Source: Dama dama (lineage: Eukaryota > Chordata > Mammalia > Artiodactyla > Cervidae). Taken from it: a stretch of DNA of 64,000 bases. Positions 42,159-53,053 of this stretch are shown piece after piece (positions within the stretch are counted from its first letter, which is position 1; each line of letters begins with the position of its first letter). The notes below the pieces were generated by a model that did no database searches, was not told where the DNA came from, and worked only from the letters and a program-made list of their open reading frames with translations. Location of the stretch: positions 66,681,001 to 66,745,000 of the forward strand of contig NC_083698.1 in NCBI RefSeq assembly GCF_033118175.1. The letters run 5' to 3'. Made by a program: the position numbers and the translations under genes.

Positions 42159-42216
42159 TATATTGGGTTGGCCACCCCAATAAATACAGCCCAATAAATG
42201 GCCACCCCAATAAATG
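42159..42216. mobile_element. Mariner-type terminal repeat palindrome with short tandem copies
   Basis: After TA comes 'ttgggttggcc', the terminal sequence of a mammalian mariner family, and it runs straight into its own near-inverse 'ggccaccccaata', making a 22-bp imperfect palindrome (42161-42182). The block gccaccccaataaat then recurs in three versions of about 15 bases up to 42216. No mariner body is present, so this is a collapsed or rearranged element end. Confidence 0.6.
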
Positions 42217-43284
42217 ACCAACTGTGGTCATCCTGGTGTGGTGGGATTTCAGTTGATTTTTTATAGAGTATTTTGCTTTTATTTTTTTACTCTATTAACA
42301 ACAGGTATCCAGGTAGATGGTGTTGACCAGGGACAGGCATGTCTTGGTGCCTTTCCTCTCCTGGCCCCTCTCCTGCCATGTGGAGATGAGGGTCTCTGTT
42401 AATGGACTCCTACATAGTGTATTCACCCCTGCACATTCCTTCCAAGAGGGGCAGCCCCTCTAAGGCTCCAGACCCAAGCCCCCACTTTAGAGATATGGAA
42501 GTTCAGCAGACTCAGGGCTGGTGAGGGTTTCATAGCCCAGAGAGGATTTGGGAAAGGGACTACACTGAGAAATCCACCTCACTTTGTGTTGGGTTCACAA
42601 TCCCATCCCCCTGTCCCGAGGAGTCAAGTAGAAAGGGGTCATGAGGGCTGACCTGACCAAAGTGATTCTTGAAATGGCAGGGCCCAGACTCTAGATGTGT
42701 CCATTGTTCAGCTTCTCCAATTCTAGGTAGGCAGTACACTCTGCCAGAGTCCAGAGCGTAGTGTCTCTGGCAAAATGAATTCTGGGTTTGATATGGAGGT
42801 TGCCAGAGCAGAATGTGAGATAGGGGTTCTCAAAAGCTGGCATGCCTTATGATCACCTGAAGAACTTCCCCACTTTCACTCACAGTGAGTTCACACTGAT
42901 GAAATAAAAATTCTTATTCTAAGGCAAGTCAAGGAACATTTAAACATAAAAAGTTTTCTCTGCTCTTCGGCTTCCTCTCCCTCCTTTGTTGTGCATTGTG
43001 TACTTGCATTAAGCACTGAGCAAGCCTCCCACTGGCAGAAATACCTGCTCAACGATAAAGAACATTCTCTTACCACCACCAAGACAACTCCTCAAAGATA
43101 ACATTCCTTCTTATTCTAATAAGGGGTCATGCTGACCCATCACTTGGTACTTGCAGATCTGGATTGTGCGAACTAACATTTAAGGTACAGCTCTCAAAAA
43201 TGTATGTAACCGTGCTTTGACCTCAAATGAGTGGAATAGTTCTTGGAGCTTTCTGAGAGGCTCTTCCTAGGTTATAATTCTCAA
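42217..43284. other. Mostly single-copy-looking sequence; weak MER5-like block near 42826-42885
   Basis: 'gttctcaaaagctggcatgc' with 'ttatgatcacctgaagaac' near 42828 recalls the end of MER5-type hAT elements. The rest shows nothing recognisable. Confidence 0.38.
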
Positions 43285-44385
43285 TTTGACGGGAATAAAA
43301 TTTCCCATTTCTGTCAGAGGTTGATTAATTTTCACCGGCAGTACTCTGGGCCTAGGAAGTAGAATTTGAATAAATATTCCTATGATGTTTTTCAACACCA
43401 GTTCCCTGACAGGATCCTCCTATCCTGCACGAACTATATGTCCTTAGTGTCAGGCTCCACAGGTTTAAGGAATCAGTCTCAGAAGATGCTCTCACTTCAG
43501 ATGTCAGTTACCAGTCCAGGTGCCCAGGCCACCCATACTTTCCTATGATTTGGCTTCAAATTCAATGGTTCCCATACCAACCCCCTCTCCTGGCCCCCAT
43601 TTTCAATAATTCACTGAAATGACTCATATAACTCAGGAATGCTCTGTACTTACAATTATAGTCATCCCTCAGCATCCTCAGGGGACTGGTTTTGTGAGAC
43701 CCCACGGGTATTAAAATCCACCAATGAGCAGGCCCCAGATGTAAAATGGCGCCAGGCCTGTGAATACAGTAAATCTTCCAAATGTGCGGGGGTTTCATAT
43801 CTGCAGATCCAATCAACCACTGACCTTCAATTAGCAGCTACTCGAATCTTCTGATTTGAAACCTGTGGTTATAGACAGTTGACTGCACTGCTTAATAACA
43901 AATGATACAACTTGGGATAAGACAAAAGTATTATGAATGTTACAACTCTGTAGGGTAAGTAGGAAGCTGGGGGCACAGAGAGTCTGTGCTATCTCTGGGT
44001 GTGCTACCCCTGGGTGTACTACCCTCTCAGCCCATGAATGTGTTCACAAATTTGGAACCTCCCTGAACCTCATTATTCAAGCGTTGGTATCCAGGCTTCG
44101 GTAGTGGGCACAGTTGATTACATCCTTTGCTGTGATTGAACTTGATCTCCAACCCCTCTCTCCTCCAGGAGGTGGCACTGCAAGTTCCATCCCTCTAAAT
44201 ACATATTTGGTCTTTCCGTTGTGGCCAGCCCTTTCCCAGAAACGCAGGGTCAACCGAGAGTCACCTTGCTAGTAGACACTCAAGTATGGCTCAAAAGGGG
44301 TTTGTTATGAATATCAAACATGCTTCTATCACTCAGAAAATTCCAAGATTTTTAGTATCTCTATGCCAAGAACCAGGGACAAAGA
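43285..44385 (-). mobile_element. Old LTR of an endogenous retrovirus, reverse orientation, interrupted
   Basis: 'cactgaaatgactcatataa', 'ctcaggaatgctctgtactt', 'cagcccatgaatgtgttcac', 'gctgtgattgaacttgatct', 'ctccaggaggtggcactgca' and 'ccaagaaccagggacaaaga' follow a long mammalian LTR in reverse complement. I cannot name the subfamily with certainty. No viral coding region is visible. A Tigger/MER2-like element is inserted at about 43658-43890. Confidence 0.5.
43658..43890 (+). mobile_element. Tigger/MER2-like DNA transposon fossil inside LTR
   Basis: The left end 'tagtcatccctcagcatcct' with 'caggggactggttttgtgag' and 'ggtattaaaatccaccaatg', and the right side 'tctgcagatccaatcaacca' with 'agttgactgca', match the ends of pogo-like MER2/Tigger elements whose ends read as inverted copies. 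The flanking TA dinucleotides fit the TA target of this group. The middle is degenerate. Confidence 0.65.
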
Positions 44386-44389
44386 ACCA

Positions 44390-44442
44390 TGTATTTGTGA
44401 TTCTGATACAGGTGATTCTCACACACTGAGAACCACTGCGTA
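44390..44442 (-). mobile_element. MER5-type hAT terminal fragment
   Basis: 'gattctgatacaggtgattc' and 'cacactgagaaccactg' are the right terminus of a MER5-like element. Only about 50 bases are recognisable. Confidence 0.55.
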
Positions 44443-45035
44443 GGAAGATATTGATAATACTTGAAAAATCTAAGTATCAGCACCGTTTTTGCCAAGAAGA
44501 GAATTTTTTAGATGTAGGTGTCTCCCTGCCTTATTAGCATCCTTCCCTCCTCTTCACTGAAGTTGCAGCCCATTTCTCAGTCCCCACCGAGCTCCCCCTT
44601 CTTGGTGTTCCAAGGTGTAGTCCTGATTTGCAGAATTCTCTTTGGCCTGTTATACATTCAAAATGCTCCTTAATTCTTGTGTGTGTCTGCCTGTCTTATC
44701 TACCCAGCTGTCTATGGACATTGCCTTACAATTTATGGAGCCCTGATGCAAGATTTCTTATCCTTAGAATATGGTGCTAACTCAAAGGAAGCTCTCAATA
44801 AATGCTTAATGGGATTAAGTGAAAGTATGGATGCTGGGCCTAATTTTTAATAGGAAGGTGCAAGTGGCTTGTGTATAATTTGGACAACATAAATTTTTGC
44901 CAATTACCTGAGTGACTCAAACATTATGATTAAATTTCTTACCTTGAAGCAGGTAATTAGTAATGAATGTCTAAGCAAAACTTGTACTTTGCAATGACCA
45001 CAATGAAATACTAGGAAACCAACTTGAGGTACAGT
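44443..45035. other. Mostly single-copy-looking sequence; possible L2 end near 44690-44812
   Basis: 'ggaagctctcaataaatgct' near 44788 is typical of an L2 3' terminus but the upstream match is weak. Nothing else is recognised. Confidence 0.38.
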
Positions 45036-45140
45036 AAGTATGATGACCAGTGGAATGATCACTAGACTTGAAATCAGAGAACATAGGGTCACAGTCTTCA
45101 TCTGTTCATTGACAACTGTGAGGTCTTGGGGCAAGTTGCT
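45036..45140 (+). mobile_element. MIR SINE fragment
   Basis: 'gatcactagacttgaaatca' and 'gacaactgtgaggtcttggg' with 'gcaagttgcttgc' resemble MIR head and core with decay. Confidence 0.5.
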
Positions 45141-45149
45141 TGCTTGAGA

Positions 45150-45245
45150 GTTTCATTCACTTACTCAATATTTCAACCTTGCATCATTGAGAGCCTATCG
45201 TCTGCTGGGCAATGTGCTAATAGATGGGCGTCTTCCCATTTTATA
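45150..45245 (-). mobile_element. Weak L2 LINE 3' end, reverse orientation
   Basis: 'cattcacttactcaatattt' and 'gagagcctatcgtctgctgg' with 'gcaatgtgctaatagatggg' loosely follow a reversed L2 end. Confidence 0.45.
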
Positions 45246-45344
45246 ATTTTACTTGAAGAAAAATCACAGAAGTGTGTCTTCCTTGGCAATTGCATCTGTC
45301 AACCTCTCGACCTCCTTCCCAGGGTTCTTGAGCTCTAAACCCTC

Positions 45345-46950
45345 ATTGTCGTTCAGTCAGTCATGTCCAACTCTTTGCGACCCCAGGACTGCACCACGCC
45401 AGACCTTCCTGTCCTTCACCATCTCTTGGAGTTAGCTCAAACTCATATCCACTGAGTCGGTGATACCATCCAACCATTTCTTCCTTTGTCATCCCCTTCT
45501 CCTCCTGCCTTCAGTCTTTCCTAGCAGCAGGGTCTTTTCTAGTCAGTCAGCTCTTAGCATCACGTGGCCAAAGTATTGGAGCTTCAGCTTCAACATCAGT
45601 CCTTCCAATGAATATTCAGGGTTGATTTCCTTTAGGATTGATGTTTTGATCTCCTTGCAGTCCAAGGGACTCTCAAGAGTCTTCTTCAGCATCACAATTC
45701 AAAAGCACCAATTCTTTAGTGCTCATGGTCCAGCTTTCACATCCATGCATGACTACTAGGAAAACAATATCTTTGACTATATGGACATATGCCGGCAAAG
45801 TAATGTCTCTGCTTTTTAATACATTGTCTAGGTTTGCCATAACTTTTCTTCCAAGGAGCAAGTGTCTTTTAATTTCTGCCTGCAGTCACTGTCCACAGTG
45901 ATTTTGGAGCCCAAGAAAATAAAGTCTTTCACTGTTTCTGTTGTTTTTCCATCTATTTGCCATGAAGTGATGGGACCGGATGCCATGATCTTTGTTTTTT
46001 GAATGCTGGGTTTTAAGCCAGCTTTTTCACTCTCCTCTTTCACTTTCATCAAGAGGCTCTTTAGTTCTTCTTTGCTTTGGGCTGTAAGGGTGGTGTCATC
46101 TGCATATCTGAGGTTGTTGATATTTCTCCCAGCAATCTCGATTCCAGCTTGTGTTTCATCCAGCCTGACACTTCTCATGCTGTACTCTGCATATAAGTTA
46201 AATAAGCAGGGTGACAGTATACAGCTTTTCCTAGTTTTGAACCAGTCCATTGTTTCATGTCCAGTTTTGATTGTTGTTTGTTGACCTGCATACAGGTTTC
46301 TCAGGAGGCAGGTAAGATGGTCTGGTATTCTCTTTATGAATTTTCCACAGTTTGTTGTGATCCACACAGTCAAAGGCTTTAGCACAGACAGTGAAGCAGA
46401 AGTAGATGTTTTTCTGGAATTCTCTTGCTTTTTCTGTGATCCAGTGGATGTTGGCAATTTGATCTCTGGCTCCTCTGCCTTTTCTAAATCTAGCTTGATG
46501 TGGAAGTTCTCAGTTCACACACTGTTGAAGCCTAGCTTGAAGGATTTTGAGCATGACCTTGCTAGCATGTGGAATGAGTGTAATTGTGTGGTAGGTAGTT
46601 GGAACATTCTTTGGCATTGCCCTTCTTTGGGACTGGAATGAAAACTGACCTTTTCCTGTCCTATGGCCATTGCTGAGTTTTCCAAATTTGCTGGCATATT
46701 GAGTGCAGCACTTTCACGGCATCATCTTTTAGGATTTGAAATAGCTCAGCTATAATTCCATCACCTCCACTAACTTTGTTCATAGTGATGCTTCCTAAGG
46801 TCTGCTTGACTTCATACTCCAGGATGTCTGACTCTAGATAAGTGATAACACCATTGTGGTTATCCTGGTCTTTAAGATCTTTTTTTGTATAGTTCTTCTG
46901 TGTATTGCCGCCTCTTCTTAATCTCTTCTGCTTCTGTTAGGTCCATTTCT
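45345..46950 (-). mobile_element. BovB (RTE) LINE, 5'-truncated, about 1.6 kb, reverse orientation
   Basis: This is the longest BovB copy in the window. In reverse complement it starts before the reverse transcriptase core and runs to the 3' end. Matches include 'cacctccactaactttgttc', 'gtgatccacacagtcaaagg', 'gtggtgtcatctgcatatct', 'aagccagctttttcactctc' and 'ttgtcgttcagtcagtcatg'. It carries several indels and has no clear flanking duplication. Confidence 0.95.
45828..46457 (-). pseudogene. BovB reverse transcriptase fragment, minus strand
   Basis: A 209-codon minus-strand frame covers the middle of the BovB reverse transcriptase. It includes 'PDHLTCLLRNLYAGQ', a damaged motif B region read as 'SCILSPCLFNLYAEY', and motif C as 'NNLRYADDTT'. 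Motif A lies just upstream but in another frame because of an indel near 46390, and the 3' side shifts frame near 45880. The copy cannot encode an active enzyme. Confidence 0.9.
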
Positions 46951-48203
46951 GAACCCAGAAACACAGTTATCATTATTCTCCATGGCCTCTGAGGCCTTAG
47001 AGTCTATAAAAAAGGCTCAAGGTTGAGTAAGATTGTAGCATCAGAAAGGACATGAGAGATGGTCTAATTCACTTGAATTCAAATAAGGACAGGAGCCAGG
47101 ATCCCAAATCAGTAATGGGAGGAGAGATGTCCAGAAAAGTTTCCAATGCTGTGGGTCTCTCTAATGCTGGCTTCTACTCACTGCTTTTGTGTTGAAGTTG
47201 CGGAAGACAGGGCCACAGGGAGCAGTGTCAGATCCAGGTTGTTTGCAGAGGCTAGCAGCTCTGAAGTTTCCATCCAGACACTGAAGACTCCAGTGGAATC
47301 AAACGTGGTCCCTGCTTGCCTATGTCCCAAATCAGAATTCCCATTTCTCCATTGGGCTAACCAATGTCAACCAAGAAAACTCTGGGCCCTTGGGGGGAGG
47401 GAAGGGACCAAGAAAGCAGGGGAGGAAGATGTGTTTGTCAGAAAAAAAACCCTTGAATGTTTTTGAACCGGATGTAAGTTCTGAGATTCCCAGCAAAAAC
47501 AAAGGGTTTCTCTTCAACTCTGACCACTGGTAAGGTTAGAAGACCAGAGTTGAAAAAAACTCAGAGTTAAACTACAGCCTGGTGAAATGAAATAAAGACA
47601 CAGTGTTTAACTCACTTCTAAATGTATGAGCATTTGTTGTTATGTTAAAAAAACAGATCCTGTGGGAACTGTAGTTACGTGGGGCTGGTTTGGATGGACT
47701 GTCCCACTTCCCCCACCCTCAGGACAAAACCAGCCAACAACAACAAGAATCCTACAGCTGGAATGCATTTTGGATTTCTAATCTGAATATTTATCCATGA
47801 TTGCACTTTTTTTTTTTCCCTCACAGTGTTCCCATATCCATAAGCATACATTTGAAATCAAGATCCCAAATCCCTCAAGTAAAGCCTATTTCATGAGTCA
47901 CACTTTTTATCCAATTCAAGCTTAGCAACTTGAAGGAAAAAAAAAAAAAACACAAAAAACCCACTGACACAATCTGAATTCACAGGCAAAGCACTCAATT
48001 AGGATTGACTCATCCAAGTCTTATGAACAAGAAGGTGCTTTCTTTTCTGTATGGGCTGGCATAGCTCTGATGAAGCCAGTGTTCTTTCTGCTGGACTTTG
48101 GAAGGAATCAAGCGACCTTTCTGTGATGTTGTTGTTAGCAGCAGATTTGCCCTCCAGGTTATGTTGGACATAAGCTGACACTAAAAATCATTTTGCTTTC
48201 CAG
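46951..48203. other. Single-copy-looking sequence
   Basis: No repeat recognised. A T run (about 47809-47818) and an A run (about 47937-47950) occur. A 106-codon plus-strand frame near 47.15-47.47 kb shows no domain or exon signals. Confidence 0.4.
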
Positions 48204-48668
48204 GGCCACCCAGGTCACGGGCAGGAGAGGGGACATATGGCACAACTTGAGGAAACACCACTGTCCAGTGGAGACCCACCACATCATTCTCTGGATGAGC
48301 CTGATGCCCAGCAGAACTCTATAGCGTTTGGAAAAGCACATTTCCTGCTCTGAACTGTATTTTGCCTCAGGCTTGTCCTGTTGCTCAGAAATAAGACACT
48401 CCATCTGCAGCAGGCACTGGAGAGATCTCTGCTGTACATTTGCTTCAGGGCTTTCTCTCAACTATCTGTGCCTGGACAAACACAAAACTGCAGTTCTTGT
48501 CTTCCCGCCCATCTGGAGTGGGGACACATCCTGCTATATTGGCAAGACATCAACCAGAGTTTACAGGAGAGTGAACAATAAGAATGACCTCTTCTCCAAG
48601 TCTGGAGAAAAATCCCTCCCAGGATTTGAGGTCTGCTGCAAACCAGAGAGCAAATGCCTTATCGTTAG
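48204..48668 (+). other. Candidate exon bounded by consensus splice sites (unproven)
   Basis: The left edge follows 'ttttgctttccag', a good 3' splice site, with a branch-point-like ctgac at 48175-48179, about 25 bases upstream. The right edge is gttag followed by gtaaggg, a strong 5' splice site. The segment is 465 bases. One frame is open from the first base for 49 codons, to a TGA at 48351-48353, and contains an ATG at 48237; no frame is open throughout. No known protein is recognised. It could be a terminal or non-coding exon, or chance. Confidence 0.2.
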
Positions 48669-48699
48669 GTAAGGGAGCCTTCCTACCATTCTTTTTAAA

Positions 48700-48835
48700 A
48701 TTAATTAATTAATTAATTTGGCTGCACCATGCAGCATGTGGGATCCGAGTTCCTTAACCAGGGATCGAGCCCCTGCCCCCTGCAGTGGAAGTGTGGAGTC
48801 TCAGCCCTTGGACTTTCCACTATTCTTAGAGCATT
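48700..48835 (-). mobile_element. CHR-type cetartiodactyl SINE, reverse orientation
   Basis: After ATTA-type repeats (the reversed tail, 48700-48719) come 'ggctgcaccatgcagcatgt', 'gggatccgagttccttaacc', 'agggatcgagcccctgcccc' and 'tgcagtggaagtgtggagtc', the CHR SINE in reverse complement. The right end is diverged. Confidence 0.82.
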
Positions 48836-48939
48836 GCCCCCTCAATCCAAATGTCATCTACACTTTAGAATCAAGACAAAGCCATCGCAAAGAGATGAGG
48901 AGAAGGTAGGCGAGCGGTCCTCATTAGTGACCAAAGTAG

Positions 48940-49200
48940 AGGGATTTTTAAAAATGCTTTATTTTATTGAAGTATTGTTGATTTACAGCGTTGTGTTAAT
49001 TTCTGCCGTATAGCATAGTGTTTCAGTTATATATAAATATGGAAAACCACTTTCCATAATGGTTTGTCACAGACTATTGAATATAGTTCCCTATGCGATA
49101 CAGTAGGACCTTGTTGTTTATCCATTCTGTATGTAGTAGTATACATCTGCTAATCCCAAACTCCCAATCCATCCCTCCTGCACACCATTTCTGCCCTGAC
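48940..49200 (-). mobile_element. Artiodactyl L1 3' UTR fragment, reverse orientation
   Basis: 'attgaagtattgttgattta', 'cagcgttgtgttaatttctg', 'attgaatatagttccctatg', 'cagtaggaccttgttgttta' and 'caaactcccaatccatccct' are a clear reversed L1 3' UTR of the older artiodactyl kind. Confidence 0.88.
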
Positions 49201-49661
49201 AACAAAATGGTAGGATTTTTAAAGAATCCTGATGGTGTTACAACCTGGCATTTAGAGGTTGCTTGCCACTGAAAGGGCATATCTAGATGTTCAGTGACGT
49301 GAGGGTTACCAGACTTTGAAAATCTCCGGTGCGGGGTGGAAAGGTAATGTGGGAGCTGCAGGGGTTTGGGGTTTGGAGCACACATGTGGGTCCTGCCTTA
49401 TGACACTCATGGTCAATTCAAAGCAACAGCAGCAGTCACAGTGACATGCAAGCAGTTTCCTGTGTGGCCCAGACTTTCAGTCCAGACATCTGTGTTTACG
49501 TGCCCCCAAGGCTGGTACAACTGGGGTAGGCAGAGAAAATCTATTCCTGGAGGATCTTGAAGGTTTCATGTCTTAAAACACCACTACTCCTGTATTTTGC
49601 TAATTAGCAGCCATCAAGCAGCCACAGATGCTGGTCACTACCATGGGGTATAATTGAATGG
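49201..49661. other. Single-copy-looking sequence
   Basis: No feature recognised. Confidence 0.4.
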
Positions 49662-49885
49662 GTAACCAATATAACGAGTGTCACCTGAGCATCTACTATG
49701 TGCCAGCCCCCAAACTAAGTGTGAGGATTCATTGACTCTTTCCAATAAGCTTGTGAAGTTGGCACTCTTACAAACCCAACCTTGCAGATGAGGAGACCAG
49801 TGCTCAGGGAGGTGAGGGAGCTTGCCCAGGGTCATGCAGCATTGCATGCTGGGCATTTCTGGCATGTAGGCAGCACCGTGGGAAT
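49662..49885 (-). mobile_element. MIR SINE, reverse orientation
   Basis: 'gagcatctactatgtgccag', 'cttgcagatgaggagaccag', 'gagggagcttgcccagggtc' and 'atgcagcattgcatgctggg' follow a reverse-complement MIR. Confidence 0.82.
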
Positions 49886-51299
49886 GGGTCCTCAACCACG
49901 GCAGTCCCATAACTCAATTTGTAGAGAGAGGCTTTGATGGTCTGCCCAGTAGGGAAGATTGATCTGCTGCAGCATTTCAGAGCTGCTGGATAGTGGATTC
50001 TTGAAGGCAGGGTCCAGGCATATAAAGGATACTTGGTAAATATTGATCAAATGATGGACTGCTTTTCCATCATGCGAGACCTCACCTAAACTCCCTCCCT
50101 GGAAATGGGAGTTTATTGGCTGGCCTTTTGGGAGTCATAGGAAGCTCTCTAGAGCCTGCATTGATAAGGTGATGTCCTTGATGATGGCGGGGCAGAGCCA
50201 GGTTAGCTTAGAAGGATTGAGTTCCCAAACTCCTGCTCAACAGCCAGCTTCACCTGAGCAGGAAGTTGGGTCAAGAAATAGAGCAGAGATCCTGATAAGA
50301 TCATGAAAAGCCGGGATTATCCCTCCTTCTCCACTAAAGCCAAGAAGAGGACTATAGGCCTTTTAACTCCCTAGAAATGGTCAAATAAAATCAATTCTGA
50401 CTGATCTAAGAGTGAGAAATCACTGAGCACAATAACAGGTGGGAAATTTAAAGTGTTTCTTGTGTATTCTCCATGCTCAGCTTTGTAGGTTGTAGGTGAT
50501 CTATGTAAGCAAGAATCAAGTGGACTTTTCTTTCAAAACTAATATGTTCTCATTACCAGGCAATGCCCCTTTTTAACAGTCAGTATTTTAACACAAGGGC
50601 ACCCCAGTTTCACAAAAGAATTGAGCTTTGAAATTAATAAATGTTCTGTAACTACAATACAGCAAGAGGAAATTTCTTCAAGAAACAAGAAAATGCAAAC
50701 ACTTGCAGTGACTTCTTTGGCAAAAAATACAATACAAATGCAAAATACTTCCCATGTGGTTTAGAGAGATTATACTTTAGGTATGTAGTTAAAGCAATCT
50801 GTTAGAACAAAGTGAATTTCTCCAGATTAACACAATTTCCTGGGAACCAAGACATGTTATATGAGGGCAGGGATCACCTGGGGAAGCCTTGGACACAGCC
50901 CATATATCCCTGTGGGAAGATTCCAGGACAGTGAAGACAAAGCAGATTGCTTCCACAGTAGGGCGAAGGGACTGAGGTTTCAATAATGCAGGTGTTACAG
51001 CTTTATGCGCCATGTGGTCTGGGCGGTGGGGTGCTGTTTTTCATAACTGGGTGGTTCTGAGTGACTGATTCTTCATTTCGTTGCTATTTGTGCCATGCAT
51101 GACAATGGGTTGGGTCTTCCCCAGCACTGGTTTCCTGATGCTGACTCATCATGAAGAATTTGCTTTGTTGACTCTGACCCCATCTATTATTTTTGGAACA
51201 ACATTGGGCAGGCACTGCACTAGGGGAGAAACGACCACTCTGCCTTTAGCCACCATCCTCTCTCTCCTGGATAGTTGCAGTCACTTACCCTGGTCTGCT
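49886..51299. other. Single-copy-looking sequence, 1.4 kb
   Basis: No repeat firmly recognised; a weak L2-type end may lie near 50005-50055 ('cttgaaggcagggtccaggc'). Confidence 0.38.
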
Positions 51300-51800
51300 A
51301 TGGGCTATTCTTTTAAGAAAGATGCTCTGCCTCCTGTACTTTTGACCTGGCAGGGACTCCCATGTCACTCAAAGGCCTGCAAAGTCCTTCATAATGCACC
51401 TTCTCTAACTTCCCGTGCTCTGATTTGTCTCCAACCATGCCCTGGGCCCCAAGCTCCCTCCACTCCGGCCACACTTGCCTCCTTGCTGGAGTGCCCCAGG
51501 CCCATTCCTTCTTCCTGCATATCCAACTGGTTGCTTACTCTGATGATCCTGTTTCATACAAACTGCCCTACTCCTCCCACACTCCCTGCTCTCCCTTACC
51601 TTCCTTTACTTTCTGTTTCTATCAAGACACTTATGACCCTCCAAGACATGATGTAATTTATTTGTTAATTGTCTTTCACTGAAGATGCCAGCTCTATGGA
51701 CAGCAGGGATCTTTGTTTTATTCGTGATGTGTCCCAATCGTCTAAAACAGTGCTTGGAACATAGTAGGTACTCAATAAATACTTGCCATCTGAATAAATA
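51300..51800 (+). mobile_element. L2 LINE 3' region, about 500 bp
   Basis: 'gcaaagtccttcataatgca', 'tgatttgtctccaaccatgc', 'ctccggccacacttgcctcc', 'ggacagcagggatctttgtt' and 'aacatagtaggtactcaata' match the L2 3' region in order. The long frame open across it (starting upstream at 51081) is pyrimidine-rich L2 sequence without known domains. An AAGTA-type run follows. Confidence 0.87.
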
Positions 51801-51939
51801 AGTACATAAATAAGTAAATAACACATAAACACACACACCCTCCCATTACCACTCACACACGGATCGTTTGTTTTTGCCTGGTTCCTCCCACTCCCTCCCA
51901 TCTTTTAAAGTTTTGTTTTTGTTTTTTGATGTGGCCAAT

Positions 51940-52105
51940 TTTAAAGACTTTATTGAATTTGTTACAATATTGTTTCTGTATTATGTCTTCATTTTTTGGT
52001 CCCAAGATACCTGGGTTCTTAGTTTCCTGACCAGGGATCAAACCTGCAACCCCTGCATTGGAAGGCGAAATCTTAACCACTGGACTGCTAGGGAAGTCCT
52101 GCATC
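51940..52105 (-). mobile_element. CHR-type SINE, reverse orientation
   Basis: 'tttattgaatttgttacaat', 'attgtttctgtattatgtct', 'tttcctgaccagggatcaaa', 'cctgcattggaaggcgaaat' and 'ccactggactgctagggaag' are a well preserved CHR SINE in reverse complement. Confidence 0.88.
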
Positions 52106-52334
52106 TCTCCCTTTTCTGAAAGCTTGGGGAGCTTATCTCTTGGCAAACACGTAAGTGCTATTGATTGGAAGCCAGCCGTACATGTTCTTGCCTCTTTCAA
52201 GGACCTCCTGAGAAAGAACATTGGTCCTGCAATTGTCAACTTTTGCTGAGCCTTTATCTCCATTTTTGTTTTCACAGGTGCAGCCTGGCCTTGGAAAATA
52301 AATAGCCCTACTTAGCTCAAGGGTGGAGGAGAGG

Positions 52335-52440
52335 GTTTCATTCAGTCAACAAATATTTATGGAGCACAAACTAAATGCTTGGTAGAGAATATATCATTCT
52401 TTCCCCACAGGAGTTCATGTCTTCTGGAGATGACACTGAA
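52335..52440 (-). mobile_element. L2 LINE 3' end, reverse orientation
   Basis: 'ttcattcagtcaacaaatat', 'ttatggagcacaaactaaat' and 'cccacaggagttcatgtctt' follow the reversed L2 end. Confidence 0.78.
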
Positions 52441-52477
52441 ATGTATGTTAAGTACTGGGAGGTTTTTGTGGCCTGGC

Positions 52478-52612
52478 TCATCTGCATGAATGTGGTCTTG
52501 GAGGCAGCCTTACTGGGGTTGCCTCTAACCTGTGCAGGTAACCTGCTCAGGTTAACCTTAGAGACTCAGTTTCCTCACCTGAAAAAATGGAACGATAATG
52601 CACACTTCCACA
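52478..52612 (+). mobile_element. MIR SINE fragment
   Basis: 'gaatgtggtcttggaggcag', 'ccttagagactcagtttcct' and 'cacctgaaaaaatggaacga' fit the MIR head and core with the intervening part degraded. It contains a short duplication of 'aacctg...caggt' type. Confidence 0.6.
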
Positions 52613-52840
52613 GTTACTACTTTCTCTTTTTTTGTATTTTTCATTGGCTTCCACTCTGCAGGGTAGCCCAGGGACGGGTGGGTGGGGTGGGGTGGCTGGC
52701 TCCTTACACTTGCTCATGGTGGTACCTTAGTTTCCTCATGCTGTGGGGTCTCAGGGTGAAACCACTGCCTCTGGGATGGATGCTCAGTTTTAGGGTCTCT
52801 TCCCCTCCTCCTCTCTAAGCTGGTGCTTTGGTTTGGTGGA

Positions 52841-53053
52841 GCAGTTCTTAATCTGCAGTGATTTTTGTCTCCCAGCGGACATTTGACTGTGTCTGCAGAC
52901 ACAGCTGATGATCACGACAGCAGTGGGGGAGCTGCTGGCATCCAGAGGGTAGAGACCAGGCATGCTGCTACGTAACCTACAGTGACAGAGCAGCCTCCCT
53001 CAATAAGGAATTCTCCGGCTCCAGTGTCCACAGTGCTGAGGTGAGGAAGCCTG
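52841..53053 (+). mobile_element. MER20 hAT-type DNA transposon fossil
   Basis: 'cagttcttaatctgcagtg', 'ggacatttgactgtgtctgc', 'tgctggcatccagagggtag', 'gcatgctgctacgtaaccta' and 'cacagtgctgaggtgaggaa' track MER20 end to end in plus orientation. Confidence 0.83.

Noticed and set aside
48325..48672. 115-codon frame ending exactly at the candidate splice donor
   Set aside because: It starts from a TTG just after an in-frame TAG and is not open back to the candidate splice acceptor; the content is Cys/Ser-rich without a domain.
51081..51656. 191-codon plus-strand open frame
   Set aside because: Its 3' half is L2 3' sequence, composition is pyrimidine-driven (Leu/Ser/Pro rich), and there are no domains, splice sites or promoter.
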